Notes: generated by a model from the sequence alone, not told the origin. A stretch of DNA of 64,000 nt from Pelobacter seleniigenes DSM 18267 (GCF_000711225.1 NZ_JOMG01000002.1:694501-758500); one strand, 5' to 3'. Counted from the stretch's first letter, positions 16,482 to 24,957 are shown. Numbers and translations are program-made.

Positions 16482-18094
16482 CCGCGCTGCGACAATTTTT
16501 CAGACGCCGCCTGGTCCCCCGCAAGTTGCTTGATTCGGTGGCGCTGGTGATCATGATCCTGGTGGTCTTCCAGATGATCTCCCTCGGCGTTCTGTTTTCG
16601 CGGATGATTTATGAGATTGTCGAGCAGCAGACTGAAAAGCGCGCCCTGCAGGCCGCCAAGCATGTTGCCCTGATTCCGGAATTGCGGCGCATTGTCAACC
16701 ACCAGGATCAACTCGACACATTAGCCTCGCTGGCCAATGCCATTCGGCTGGAGGCCGAGGCGACCGGGTTGATCATTACCGACAGCCATGCGCTGCAGAT
16801 CTATAACAGCGACAGCCGGCAAATCGGTCACCTTTATGAGATTCCCAACCTGAATCGTGTTTTGCGCTACGGCCATCCCTACGTTTCCAAAAGCAGCCTC
16901 CAGCATGGTGCGCTGATCAGCGGCAACGCCCCGATTTTCAACGACGACCTGGATATCGTCGGCATGGTCTCGGTCAACTACCAGATTGAAAGCGTCCGTC
17001 TGCTGACCAAAGGGTATCTGGAAAAAGAGCTGTTCTACATCTGGGTTTTCATTACCCTCGGCCTGGTCGCGGCCATTTTGATCGCCCGGGGGGTCAAGCG
17101 CGCCACATTGGGCCTGGAACCCCAGGAGATCGCTTCCCTGTTCCAGGAACGTGAAGCCATCATTGCCTCCATCCGCGAAGGGCTGGTGGCCACGGATGCC
17201 CGGGGAACGATCACCCTGTTCAACCAGACCGCGCGCAATCAGTTCGGCGAAGACCTGCTCGGCCAATCCATTGTCAGTAAGTTCGCCGATATCGATTTTT
17301 CTCCGGTGTTTACCGCCGGGGAGCAGCTGGTCAACCAGGAGCTTCCGGTCAAGGGGGTCACCATGATTTTCAATATCGTGCCGATCCGCTTCGAAGGGCT
17401 CATCCAGGGCATTGTCATGACTCTGCGCCCCCGTGATGAAGTCGACCTGATGGCGCGCGAATTATCCCAGGTACAGGCCTACTCCGATATGCTGCGGGCC
17501 CAGACCCACGAATATACCAACCGCCTGCATGCCATTGTCGGCATGATTCAGATGGAAACCTATGAGGATGTCCTTGACTTCATCGCCACGGAGACCAGCG
17601 GACACCGCATTCTGATCCGCCAGCTGACCGAATCCATCCCTGATCCGGCCTTGTCAGCTTTTCTGATCGGCAAATACATGCATGCCCTCGAATTGAAAGT
17701 TGATTTTACAATTGATCCGGAAAGTCATATGGTTGATATCCCCGACAGTATCAACCGGCACCAGCTGGTCACAATTCTTGGCAACCTGCTCAACAACGCG
17801 TTTGAGGCGGCCCAGGGCAACGCCAGGCACCCGGTGGTCAAGATTTTCATGAGTGATTACGGCAATGACCTGATTTTCGAAATTGAAGACAACGGCCCGG
17901 GGGTTGCCGAGCAGCTGAAAAGCACCATCTTTCATAAGGGGGTTTCAACAAAATCCGGCGAAAAAAGGGGGTATGGCTTACATCTGGTCAAGAATGCGCT
18001 CAAAGTACTGAACGGGGGGATCAGCGTACAGCATAGCGAACTGGGCGGAGCATTGTTCATTATCGAAATTCCCAAAAGGAATCATGCACAATGA
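16478..18094 (+). CDS. CitA/DcuS-like sensor histidine kinase
   Basis: 538-residue inner-membrane kinase. Membrane spans at about 18-38 and 185-207 flank a periplasmic sensor of the CitA/DcuS PAS-like type (YVSKSSLQHGALISGNAPIF, VGMVSVNYQIES). A cytoplasmic PAS domain (about 220-330) follows, then the phosphoacceptor motif AQTHEYTNRLHAI typical of the citrate/fumarate kinase family. The ATPase domain has GNLLNNAFEAA, IEDNGPGV and KRGYGLHLVKNAL. It overlaps tctA and its regulator gene, so transporter and sensor are made from one message. It probably senses a di- or tricarboxylate in the periplasm, perhaps with the TTT binding protein (inference). Confidence 0.92.
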   Translation: MTALRQFFRRRLVPRKLLDSVALVIMILVVFQMISLGVLFSRMIYEIVEQQTEKRALQAAKHVALIPELRRIVNHQDQLDTLASLANAIRLEAEATGLIITDSHALQIYNSDSRQIGHLYEIPNLNRVLRYGHPYVSKSSLQHGALISGNAPIFNDDLDIVGMVSVNYQIESVRLLTKGYLEKELFYIWVFITLGLVAAILIARGVKRATLGLEPQEIASLFQEREAIIASIREGLVATDARGTITLFNQTARNQFGEDLLGQSIVSKFADIDFSPVFTAGEQLVNQELPVKGVTMIFNIVPIRFEGLIQGIVMTLRPRDEVDLMARELSQVQAYSDMLRAQTHEYTNRLHAIVGMIQMETYEDVLDFIATETSGHRILIRQLTESIPDPALSAFLIGKYMHALELKVDFTIDPESHMVDIPDSINRHQLVTILGNLLNNAFEAAQGNARHPVVKIFMSDYGNDLIFEIEDNGPGVAEQLKSTIFHKGVSTKSGEKRGYGLHLVKNALKVLNGGISVQHSELGGALFIIEIPKRNHAQ

Positions 18095-18780
18095 AAACGA
18101 TTGAAGTTCTGATCATTGAAGACAACCTCAAGGTTGCCAAGGCGCATCAGCTGTTTGTCGAAAAGGTTGAGGGTTTCACAGTCACCGGCGTGGTCAACTG
18201 CCTGGCTGATGCCGCGGATATGGTGAAGGTTCTGGAGCCTGATCTGATCCTGCTGGATGTCTATTTTCCCGACGGCAACGGCATGGATTTTTTGGCCCGG
18301 CTACGCCGCAACCACGCCGATTGCGATGTCATCCTGATCACCGCCGCCAAAGAGGTCAAACTGCTCCATAGCGCCCTGCGCAGCGGCGTATTCGACTACA
18401 TGATCAAACCGGTCTTCTTTCAACGTTTTGAAGAGGCCCTCGGCAACTACCGTCAACACTGGACGCGGCTGAACGCCCTTGACGACATGGATCAGGAAGC
18501 CGTCGATCACTTTTTTCGTACTGCCCAGGGCAACACGCAACAACAACCTTGCCAGGATGTCCCCAAGGGCATCGACCCATTAACCCTGGAAAAAGTCATC
18601 GAAAGTTTCAGCGCCACCCCGGATCAGGGGCAAAGCGCCGAAGAAGTCGGCCACAGCATCGGCGCCAGCCGGACCACCGCACGAAAATACCTGGAGTACC
18701 TGATTTCCACCGGTTTTCTGCGCATTAATCTCGAATACGGCACCATCGGCCGACCGGAACGCAAATACTTCAAGACCTGA
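18091..18780 (+). CDS. CitB/DcuR-like response regulator
   Basis: 229 residues: receiver domain 1-125 with acidic pocket IIEDN, phosphoacceptor Asp56 in LLDVYFP, and conserved Thr/Lys in LITAAKE and MIKPVFF. The C-terminal part has the DcuR/CitB-type winged helix ending: VGHSIGASRTTARKYLEYLISTGFL then YGTIGRPERKYF, partly quoted. Start overlaps the kinase gene by 4 bases. It likely controls the divergent tct promoters. The last gene of the plus-strand unit, it is followed 25 bases later by the convergent dehydrogenase gene. Confidence 0.92.
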   Translation: MKTIEVLIIEDNLKVAKAHQLFVEKVEGFTVTGVVNCLADAADMVKVLEPDLILLDVYFPDGNGMDFLARLRRNHADCDVILITAAKEVKLLHSALRSGVFDYMIKPVFFQRFEEALGNYRQHWTRLNALDDMDQEAVDHFFRTAQGNTQQQPCQDVPKGIDPLTLEKVIESFSATPDQGQSAEEVGHSIGASRTTARKYLEYLISTGFLRINLEYGTIGRPERKYFKT

Positions 18781-18805
18781 CCTGCCACAGCAAGGGCGAA
18801 GAGCC

Positions 18806-19789
18806 TTACCGGTTACCCAAGACCTCCGGATTGGCAATATTTTGCGGATTCCCGGCGGCAAAACTGACCAGGTTGGCAAACGCCGCCTGAAAGTAGAGTT
18901 CGTAACTGCCCTGCTCCACATAGCCCAGGTGAGGGGAGCAGAGGACATTGGGCAAAGTCAGGAGCGGTTCCTGGTCCGGCCGGGCTGGTTCCTGGTCGTA
19001 AACATCCAGCGCCGCCGCACCGGGACGCCCGCTTTGCAGGGCTCGATACAACGCCCCGTCACTGATAAGCGCCGCCCGGCTGGTATTGACCAGCAAGGCA
19101 TCCGGTTTCATCTGCGCCAGGTCGGCCAGGGTCACACAGCCACGGGTCTGGTCATTGAGGCGCAACTGCAGGGAAAGGATATCGGCCGTGGCAAAAAATT
19201 CAGCCTTGCTCGCGGCAATGGAAAACCCATCCGCCAGCGCCCGCTGGCGGGACGGCTCCCGCCCCCAGATCAGGACATTCATTCCGAAGGCTTGGCCATA
19301 GCGGGCGATCCGCTGGCCAATCTTACCGTAGCCCCAGATTCCCAGGGTCAAGCCTTGCAAGGTCCGGCCCAGCCCCAGGCTGCCGGAATCCTGCCAGCGC
19401 CCCTGTTTGCAATTCTGCACATAGGGAACGATATGCCGGCTGGCCGCCATGATCAGGCTCCAGCACAATTCCGCCGGCGCCACCGGCGAGCCAACCCCTT
19501 CAGCCACGGCGACCCCATGGGCGGTGCAGGCCTGCAGGTCGAGATGGTTACTGAGCTTACCGGTCTGGCTGATCAGCTTCAGGTTGGGTAATTGCGCCAG
19601 CAGGGCCGCGTCAATGGTCGTGCGCTCCCGGATCAGCACAAGAGCGTCCTGGTCACGCAAGCGCTGCACCAATTCAGCCTGCGAAGCTGGGGCAGAACAA
19701 TAGACCGTCGGCGTATGCCCCTGGAGCAAGGAGTAGCAGGCAAGATCTTTGACTACATTCTGATAATCATCAAGAATCGCAATTTTCAT
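18806..19789 (-). CDS. D-isomer-specific 2-hydroxyacid dehydrogenase
   Basis: 327-residue NAD-dependent dehydrogenase interconverting a D-2-hydroxyacid and its oxoacid. Rossmann motif LGIWGYGKIGQRIA (GxGxxG variant), FGMNVLIWGRE, the catalytic-site segments VNTSRAALI and the Glu in QEPARPDQEPLL, and the catalytic His in CSPHLGYVEQGS. The ATG at 19789 follows CGGGGTGG. It is convergent with the response regulator gene and has no operon partner. The substrate (phosphoglycerate, glyoxylate or another oxoacid) cannot be told. Its position beside carboxylate uptake genes hints at organic-acid metabolism. Confidence 0.88.
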   Translation of the reverse strand: MKIAILDDYQNVVKDLACYSLLQGHTPTVYCSAPASQAELVQRLRDQDALVLIRERTTIDAALLAQLPNLKLISQTGKLSNHLDLQACTAHGVAVAEGVGSPVAPAELCWSLIMAASRHIVPYVQNCKQGRWQDSGSLGLGRTLQGLTLGIWGYGKIGQRIARYGQAFGMNVLIWGREPSRQRALADGFSIAASKAEFFATADILSLQLRLNDQTRGCVTLADLAQMKPDALLVNTSRAALISDGALYRALQSGRPGAAALDVYDQEPARPDQEPLLTLPNVLCSPHLGYVEQGSYELYFQAAFANLVSFAAGNPQNIANPEVLGNR

Positions 19790-19950
19790 GACCACCCCGA
19801 TTTATCGCGGGAACATTGCAGTCCCGGTTGGCAATAAAATGATCTTCAGCAAAACAGCTGTTCACAATGGGGCTATCATTCACAATTGTTGTCATTTCAG
19901 CAAGAACAATGATGATTATCCGGTCAAAAGGGCACGTGTCCGCCGACAGC

Positions 19951-22182
19951 TCACTGTGTTGTGGACGGTGCTTGCTGCAAGGTTGGCCGAAGCCCCTTCT
20001 TTTCCAGGGCAGTCACAACCTGGCGGGCGGCCTGTTGCCCGCTGAAGGGTCCAACCGTCACCAGGGTGGTCGGCAATTTGACCCGGGTTTCTTCAAGGCT
20101 CAAGGTCAGCCCTTTTGCTGCCAGCCGCTGTTGTTCCCGCTCGGCTCCAGCCCGATCAAAGAATGACCCGGCATAGGCCCGGTAGCCGTCCACGCCATGG
20201 GGCAGAACAAAGCCGTCCGCTCCGCTGCCAGCCAGTTGCTCCAACGCGCTCTTGGCCGGACCGAGACTGGAAAAATCTCCCAGCACCAGGCGGATCACGA
20301 ACTGGGAATGAGGCTCCCCTTCGGCCTGCTGGGGTTGCAGCCCGGCCGCTCTGATCAGCCGCCGCACCCGCGGCAGTTCCGCAGCAATGAACTCGCCAAT
20401 GCGGAGTCGATACGCAACCGCTGCGGCTGGTGCTTGGGCAGCCACAGCCTTTACAGCCGGCTCCGCTTTTGCAACGGATTGGCCGGTCGCCGCCGGTTTG
20501 ATCTCCTGTTCGAGAGAAGGTTTATTATGCTCTTCCTTTTGCTCTTCGGCAGCATTTTTGAGAATCGCCTGGGTCACCTGCTGGGCGACCCGGGCAGAGG
20601 CGGCGGACTGTTCCGGGGTGGCTTCTGGAGTCGCCGCGGAGACCGTAGCGACCGCCTGCTCAGCACTGGGAAAACCGCGGGGTTCGGCGGTCAGATCCTC
20701 GGGGTCGGCCGTCTCAATATGGATATCTTCCCGTTCCAGCAAAACTCCGGCATCCTTCCACAGCAAGGCCACAGCATTGGCGAAATCCTCGAGGGCTGCC
20801 ACCTGGCTGTTGCGGGCATAAAGCAGGTCGCTTTCCGCATCGAGCAGGTTCTGGACCGTCGACGTTTTACGGGCCAGACTGGCACGGTAACGATCGAGCC
20901 GCTGTTGTGCGCTCTGCACCGCCTTATCAGTCACCTGAATCTGCACCCGGGCAGAAATCAACGCGCGCATATCCGCTTCGATATAATCGCGAATTTTCCA
21001 TTCCGTAGCGGTCAAACGGCTCTGCAGCTGCCGGGTGCGTAACTTTTTCATCCGGTAATCGCTTTCGGCGGCGGTATTGCCCAGCGGCATACTGAACTGC
21101 AGCCCGGCTGACCACCAGCGCCCCTTACCCTGGCCCATCTGGTCGACGCTATCACTGAAACGATCATCCAAACCACGTACCCCGCCGCTGGCGGTGATCC
21201 CCAGGTTCGGCAGCAGCTTGCGTTTGCTGACTCGCTCGCGCAGTTCGTTCGCTTTCAGGTCCAGCCGCAATTGCTTGAGCTCTGCATGCTGCTCCTGGGC
21301 CAGCTCAATTGCCTGATCCAGGGTTTCCATCGGCTCTTCCCGGGAAGGGGGGTCCACCGGGATAAGGGTGGTTTTATCCGCCACGCCGATCAGGTAGCGC
21401 AGTTTTGCTTCCTGATCCTTGATTGCCCGTTCCGCATCAACCAGCTCTTTTAAGCGCTGACTGATGGCGTATTCGGTATTGGCAATTTCCACATCCTGTT
21501 GTTCACCCGGGGCATCCTGACGTTGAATGTTTTCCTTCAGCTGCCGGGCCGAGTTCAGGGCATCTTCCTTTGAGTCCAGCACCTGCCGTAAAGTAAACAA
21601 CCGGTTATAGGCTTTTATCACCGAGTAAACGGTTTCACTGACCGAATCCCGGAAATCTTCCAGGGAGGCTTTATGGTCGTACTCTGCCAGGGAGATGTTC
21701 AGTTCCATGGTTTCCCGACCAAAATTTTTCAGCAACGGCTGATAGATGGAGATGCCCACAGAGGTATACCAATCGGTCCAGTCATCATCCGGGAAATCAG
21801 AAACCGGCTTGGTATAGCCGGCCCGGGCCGAGGCCGTGACACTACCGCCGGTGGACAGGTATTGGGTCAGCCCCAGTGACGAGGAGGTATCTTTGGTGCC
21901 ATAGGTTTCTCCGGTGTAAAAGGTCTGCCCGTGATTGGCCGAGAAACTCAACACCGGATCATAAATACTCTGGCTACCTTCCATGTCCGCCGCCGCTAAA
22001 GATGAATCAAGGGCATCGACACGCAAATCGAGATTGTTACTGATGGCCATGCCCAGGGCCACCTTGAGTGGCAGGTTGACACTCTCGGCAGCACGGGCCG
22101 CTCCACCTGGCGCGACCGATAAGAGCAGCACCAGAGCGCACAGCAGACGAAGACAAGTCTTGGAAACAGATCGTATTTTCAT
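19951..22182 (-). CDS. TolC-family outer-membrane protein fused to a SPOR-type C-terminus
   Basis: 743 residues, clearly longer than ordinary TolC-type proteins (~450). A signal peptide (residues 1-30, ending GGAARAAE) is followed by the outer membrane efflux repeats (about 35-480) with SNNLDLRVDAL, VGISIYQPLLKNFG, a long helical part and TVQNLLDAESDLLYARNSQ. A Pro/Ala/Glu-rich linker (about 485-590) leads to two SPOR-like modules (about 590-743: FVIRLVLGDFSSLGPAKSAL, YRAYAGSFFDRAGAEREQQRL, TLVTVGPFSGQQAARQVVTAL), a fold that binds denuded peptidoglycan. An envelope export or anchoring role is inferred. The start lies just past a terminator, with no clear ribosome-binding site outside the hairpin stem. 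Confidence 0.85.
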   Translation of the reverse strand: MKIRSVSKTCLRLLCALVLLLSVAPGGAARAAESVNLPLKVALGMAISNNLDLRVDALDSSLAAADMEGSQSIYDPVLSFSANHGQTFYTGETYGTKDTSSSLGLTQYLSTGGSVTASARAGYTKPVSDFPDDDWTDWYTSVGISIYQPLLKNFGRETMELNISLAEYDHKASLEDFRDSVSETVYSVIKAYNRLFTLRQVLDSKEDALNSARQLKENIQRQDAPGEQQDVEIANTEYAISQRLKELVDAERAIKDQEAKLRYLIGVADKTTLIPVDPPSREEPMETLDQAIELAQEQHAELKQLRLDLKANELRERVSKRKLLPNLGITASGGVRGLDDRFSDSVDQMGQGKGRWWSAGLQFSMPLGNTAAESDYRMKKLRTRQLQSRLTATEWKIRDYIEADMRALISARVQIQVTDKAVQSAQQRLDRYRASLARKTSTVQNLLDAESDLLYARNSQVAALEDFANAVALLWKDAGVLLEREDIHIETADPEDLTAEPRGFPSAEQAVATVSAATPEATPEQSAASARVAQQVTQAILKNAAEEQKEEHNKPSLEQEIKPAATGQSVAKAEPAVKAVAAQAPAAAVAYRLRIGEFIAAELPRVRRLIRAAGLQPQQAEGEPHSQFVIRLVLGDFSSLGPAKSALEQLAGSGADGFVLPHGVDGYRAYAGSFFDRAGAEREQQRLAAKGLTLSLEETRVKLPTTLVTVGPFSGQQAARQVVTALEKKGLRPTLQQAPSTTQ

Positions 22183-22195
22183 ATTTTTATAAAGA

Positions 22196-22217
22196 AGCCC
22201 TCCCCGAAGGGAGGGCT
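22196..22217 (-). terminator. Terminator between the repeat cytochrome and the TolC-like gene
   Basis: AGCCCTCC and GGAGGGCT pair around a C(TTCG)G-type tetraloop as read on the minus strand, followed by TCTTTAT. The stem also contains the only Shine-Dalgarno-like GGAGG upstream of the TolC-like gene, so structure here may limit its translation. Confidence 0.65.
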
Positions 22218-22239
22218 AAAGTGACTATTAAAAGAGTCA

Positions 22240-22821
22240 TTAAAGAGCGTTTATCGCATCAATCTCTTCTTGAGTCAGATTGACCCGTCCGCCAAGGTGG
22301 CTGGCCGGAACATTGGCGCCGTAGTTACTCTGGCCGTGACAACCGGCACAGTTTTGGTTGTACAGCGCAGCACCGTCCAGGGCCGGGGTCGGATCAGGCA
22401 CCGGAGTCGGGTCAGGCACCGGGGTAGGATCGGGAGTCGGAACCGGGACCGGAGTCGGATCGGGGGTCGGAACCGGAGTAGGATCAGGAGTCGGAACCGG
22501 GACCGGAGTCGGGTCGGGAGTCGGAACCGGGGTTGGATCGGGAGTCGGCACCGGTACCGGAATGGGATCAGGAGTTGGAACCGGAGTCACCCCGTCATCA
22601 TCATCACGATCAGAATTCCGATCATGATCGTCATCCCGGTCACGGTCATGCCGCCAGTTGCGATGATCATAACTGCGACCCTGCTCATATCGATCGTATC
22701 TTCTGCTCTTTTCATAGCGGCTATCCCGATCATCATCGGCGAAACCGGTGGCAATAAAGGTTGTCAGCAGTAAAAGAGCAATTCCAAGAATAGAAACTAT
22801 TTTTTTCAAATCACTTTGCAT
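22240..22821 (-). CDS. Secreted monoheme cytochrome with Asp/Arg-rich and Pro/Thr-repeat linker
   Basis: 193 residues. Signal peptide about 1-28 ([20 protein letters not shown]), then an Asp/Arg-rich segment (29-76), a Pro-Val-Pro-Thr-Asp repeat linker (79-147) and a short cytochrome c domain with one heme motif, CAGCH (Cys158, Cys161, His162). The C-terminus, [20 protein letters not shown], stops soon after and contains no Met, so the distal heme ligand is not the usual one. ATG at 22821 follows GGAGAAGTGAA. The 5' leader holds two GEMM-I riboswitches with terminators. The linker resembles a wall- or surface-spanning spacer; a role in extracellular electron transfer is inferred. Confidence 0.85.
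   Translation of the reverse strand: MQSDLKKIVSILGIALLLLTTFIATGFADDDRDSRYEKSRRYDRYEQGRSYDHRNWRHDRDRDDDHDRNSDRDDDDGVTPVPTPDPIPVPVPTPDPTPVPTPDPTPVPVPTPDPTPVPTPDPTPVPVPTPDPTPVPDPTPVPDPTPALDGAALYNQNCAGCHGQSNYGANVPASHLGGRVNLTQEEIDAINAL
22381..22587 (-). repeat. Coding tandem repeat for the Pro/Thr linker
   Basis: Short direct repeats built from GTCGGATCGGGAGTCGGAAC-like units (plus-strand sense) encode PTPDPTPV-type blocks. The nucleotide units are near-identical, so copy number could vary by slippage, changing linker length. Confidence 0.85.
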
Positions 22822-22951
22822 TTCACTTCTCCATTTAGTTGATTCTTTTGCGATATCCTTCTTCTTCAATCCAAACGATAATGTGACATTCCCAGTTCTA
22901 TCGACACGACCTCCTTTCGTGAAATACCCCGCTTTTTCAGCGTCCGGACAC

Positions 22952-22996
22952 AAAAAAACCGGGGCCGATAATCTGGTCGATATTTCGGCAACCCGG
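22952..22996 (-). terminator. Expression-platform terminator of the downstream GEMM-I riboswitch
   Basis: On the minus strand CCGGG, the 3' end of the aptamer, pairs with CCCGG, with an inner GCCGA/TCGGC stem, followed by TTTTTTT. The same bases form the closing part of the aptamer, so ligand binding should prevent terminator formation (an ON switch). Confidence 0.75.
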
Positions 22997-23062
22997 CTGT
23001 CTCAAGGAGACCCTGTGGGCTTTCCGCCCCACCCTTGCGAGTGGTTTAGTATTGTCGTCTAT
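22986..23062 (-). ncRNA. GEMM-I (cyclic dinucleotide) riboswitch aptamer, second in tandem
   Basis: Minus-strand RNA with the GEMM-I core: GACAATACTAAACC, a P2 hairpin CCACTCGCAAGGGTGG capped by a GCAA tetraloop, GGGCGGAAAGCC, then a P3 stem and the terminal AGCCGGGTTGCCG. It differs from the upstream copy by only two bases in the core (CACAGGG versus CATAGGG, GAGACAGCC versus GAGATAGCC). Class members bind c-di-GMP or, in Geobacter-like variants with A at the base that contacts one guanine, 3',3'-cGAMP. The ACAAUACU segment suggests the latter but this is not certain. Confidence 0.88.
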
Positions 23063-23089
23063 CGTTGGCAGTGAACGGTGATGACCAAT

Positions 23090-23136
23090 AAAAAACCGGG
23101 TCACCGCATATCAAAGTCGATATTTCGGCAACCCGG
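23090..23136 (-). terminator. Expression-platform terminator of the upstream GEMM-I riboswitch
   Basis: CCGGGTTGCCG pairs with CGGTGACCCGG over 11 positions including G-T wobbles, with an inner ATATC/GATAT extension, followed by TTTTTTATT on the minus strand. It shares its 5' arm with the aptamer's closing sequence, as for an antitermination-type ON switch. Confidence 0.78.
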
Positions 23137-23202
23137 CTATCTCAAGGAGACCCTATGGGCTTTCCGCCCCACCCTTGCGAGTGGTTTAGTATTGTCGTCT
23201 AT
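23126..23202 (-). ncRNA. GEMM-I (cyclic dinucleotide) riboswitch aptamer, first in tandem
   Basis: Promoter-proximal copy with the same core as the one at 22986: ACAATACTAAACC, the P2 hairpin with GCAA tetraloop, GGGCGGAAAGCC, a P3 stem and AGCCGGGTTGCCG. It precedes its own terminator. The two aptamers plus terminators lie in one leader of about 400 bases ahead of the repeat cytochrome gene. Confidence 0.88.
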
Positions 23203-23223
23203 CTCCTGCAATTTTTCGGAGAC

Positions 23224-23251
23224 CTTAAACGAACTAAAAAAAAACAGTCAA
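23224..23251 (-). promoter_or_regulatory. Candidate promoter for the riboswitch-cytochrome transcript
   Basis: On the minus strand TTGACT (-35) is 16 bases from TTTAAG (-10), about 22 bases before the first aptamer, in an A/T-rich stretch. Confidence 0.55.
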
Positions 23252-23643
23252 CACATTTTTTTACAATTAAACAACAGACAAGAACTAAGCGTTTAAAATA
23301 ACAAGAACAATAGCTTATATTTTTTTTAAAGAAGATTAATTCCCGTATGTATTGGTGGGATTATCTATAGAAATGTTTCAGCGCATTAAAAAAGTTAATT
23401 TTCTATACCAAATCAAATTCAGTGAAGAACACATATGGAAGGTAATAAATGACGCTATTTTCATAAAAAACCATTGTAAAAGGGAGTTACCATCGTAAAC
23501 CACAATTCTTATGTGACTTTTATTTATATTTTACCGTAGACTTATATGCGTATAAATATTTTTCATATAAAGATATTCTTCAAAAATACCACTCATGTGA
23601 ATTATAGTCATATTTATCATTTTACATCGAAATCGGAGCTGAC
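23252..23643. other. AT-rich intergenic region between divergent genes
   Basis: About 390 bases, markedly AT-richer than the neighbouring genes, between the riboswitch promoter and the metallophosphoesterase gene. It presumably holds the promoter for the latter. I see no gene or clear repeat. Confidence 0.5.
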
Positions 23644-24762
23644 ATGAAGCTGTTCCTGGTCATTTTCCTTCTCACCTATGCCGCCGTTCACACCCTGGTG
23701 TTCTGGGGATTCTACCCTCTGTTCCAGAATCATTATGCTCTGCCCGGCCTGCTGGGAATCTGGATGGCAGCCATGATTGCCGCCCCCATCGCTGTTCGCT
23801 TGTGCGAACGGCAGGGTTTTGAGTCCCTCGCCCGCGGCCTGGCATGGGTGGGATACAGTTGGATGGGCGGGGTTTTTATCGCTTTCAGCCTGTTTGCGGT
23901 TATCGCCTGCGGGGATCTACTTATGAAGCTGGTCAGTTGGCCGGTTCCCGCCCTGACCCGTTACTCTGTCCACAGTGCTACAAGCGCAGGAATAGTGCTC
24001 TTTCTGGTGGTCGTCGGGAGCTGCTACGGCCTTTACGAAGCCCGCAACCTGCGCACTGAAAGGGTCACCCTGACGTCCTCAAAGCTGCCACCAGGCACCA
24101 AGCCCCTGCGCATAGCCCAGATTTCCGACCTGCACCTCGGCTTGATCCACCGGGACGAAACCCTCGCCCCGATCATCGCCCGGCTGCAGCAACTCGAACC
24201 CGACCTGCTGGTCGCAACCGGAGATATCGTCGACGCCCAGATCAACCACCTGGAAGGCTTGGCAGAACTCTGGCAGAAGTTGACAACACCACTGGGAAAG
24301 TTTGCGGTCACCGGTAACCACGAGTACTATGCCGGCCTTGATCAGGCCCTCGATTTCCTCGGCAAGAGCGGCTTTCGAGTCCTTCACAACGAGAGTATCG
24401 AAGTCGGCGATTATATAAAACTGGCCGGGGTCGATGACCCGGCCCGAGGCAACCAACCTGCTGAAGAAAAGGCCCTTGGCAGTCCCTCAGAACGTTTCAC
24501 TCTGCTGCTGAAACATCGCCCAGCGATAGAAGACAACTCTGTAAATGGCTTTGACCTGCAACTGTCAGGGCATACCCATCGCGGGCAAATCTTCCCGTTC
24601 AACCTGCTCACCGGATTGCAATACCCCCGCCAGAACGGCCTTTACGCTCTAGCCGGCGGCGCCCACCTCTACACCAGCCGCGGCACCGGCACCTGGGGCC
24701 CACCCATGCGGATATTCTCTCCTCCGGAGATCACTCTGTTTGAGATCGTGGCTCAGGAGTAG
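23644..24762 (+). CDS. Membrane-anchored metallophosphoesterase
   Basis: 372 residues. The first ~135 contain four hydrophobic spans, anchoring a calcineurin-like phosphoesterase domain (about 150-365). Metal-binding motifs appear in order: ISDLHLG (Asp162, His164), ATGDIVD, GNHEYYAG and SGHTHRGQIF. This order and the membrane anchor match YkoQ/YaeI-type enzymes, some of which act on lipid pyrophosphates or UDP-diacylglucosamine; the substrate here is unknown. ATG follows GGAGCTGAC. It is monocistronic, divergent from the riboswitch-cytochrome unit. Confidence 0.88.
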   Translation: MKLFLVIFLLTYAAVHTLVFWGFYPLFQNHYALPGLLGIWMAAMIAAPIAVRLCERQGFESLARGLAWVGYSWMGGVFIAFSLFAVIACGDLLMKLVSWPVPALTRYSVHSATSAGIVLFLVVVGSCYGLYEARNLRTERVTLTSSKLPPGTKPLRIAQISDLHLGLIHRDETLAPIIARLQQLEPDLLVATGDIVDAQINHLEGLAELWQKLTTPLGKFAVTGNHEYYAGLDQALDFLGKSGFRVLHNESIEVGDYIKLAGVDDPARGNQPAEEKALGSPSERFTLLLKHRPAIEDNSVNGFDLQLSGHTHRGQIFPFNLLTGLQYPRQNGLYALAGGAHLYTSRGTGTWGPPMRIFSPPEITLFEIVAQE

Positions 24763-24890
24763 GAAAATTGATAAAAATTACTGACCTTAACCAAATAAAG
24801 AGAAGAGAGTGGAACCGCGAAAGAAAGTTAATAAACAGGGAGCGTTCCTCGTTTTCCCTGAATATTTCCACAGATTCTGCTGACCAGCCA

Positions 24891-24935
24891 TCGCGAGAAA
24901 ACCCTTCTCGCACTCCGGACGGGGTTTTCTCGCGA
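24891..24935. terminator. 14-bp perfect inverted repeat downstream of the phosphoesterase gene
   Basis: TCGCGAGAAAACCC and GGGTTTTCTCGCGA flank a 17-base loop between convergent genes. It lacks a clear U-tract on either side, so it may be a factor-independent barrier or a repeat remnant. A smaller hairpin CAGGGA/TCCCTG followed by AATATTT lies at about 24837-24861. Confidence 0.5.
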
Positions 24936-24957
24936 TTCAGGCAAAAGCAGCAGATCG

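Noticed and set aside
22381-22587. Possible CRISPR-like or non-coding tandem repeat
   Set aside because: The units are in frame, encode a Pro/Thr spacer within the cytochrome and have no unique spacers.
24891-24935. Prophage or tRNA attachment site
   Set aside because: No integrase, tRNA or phage gene nearby; the repeat lies between convergent genes as a terminator-like structure.
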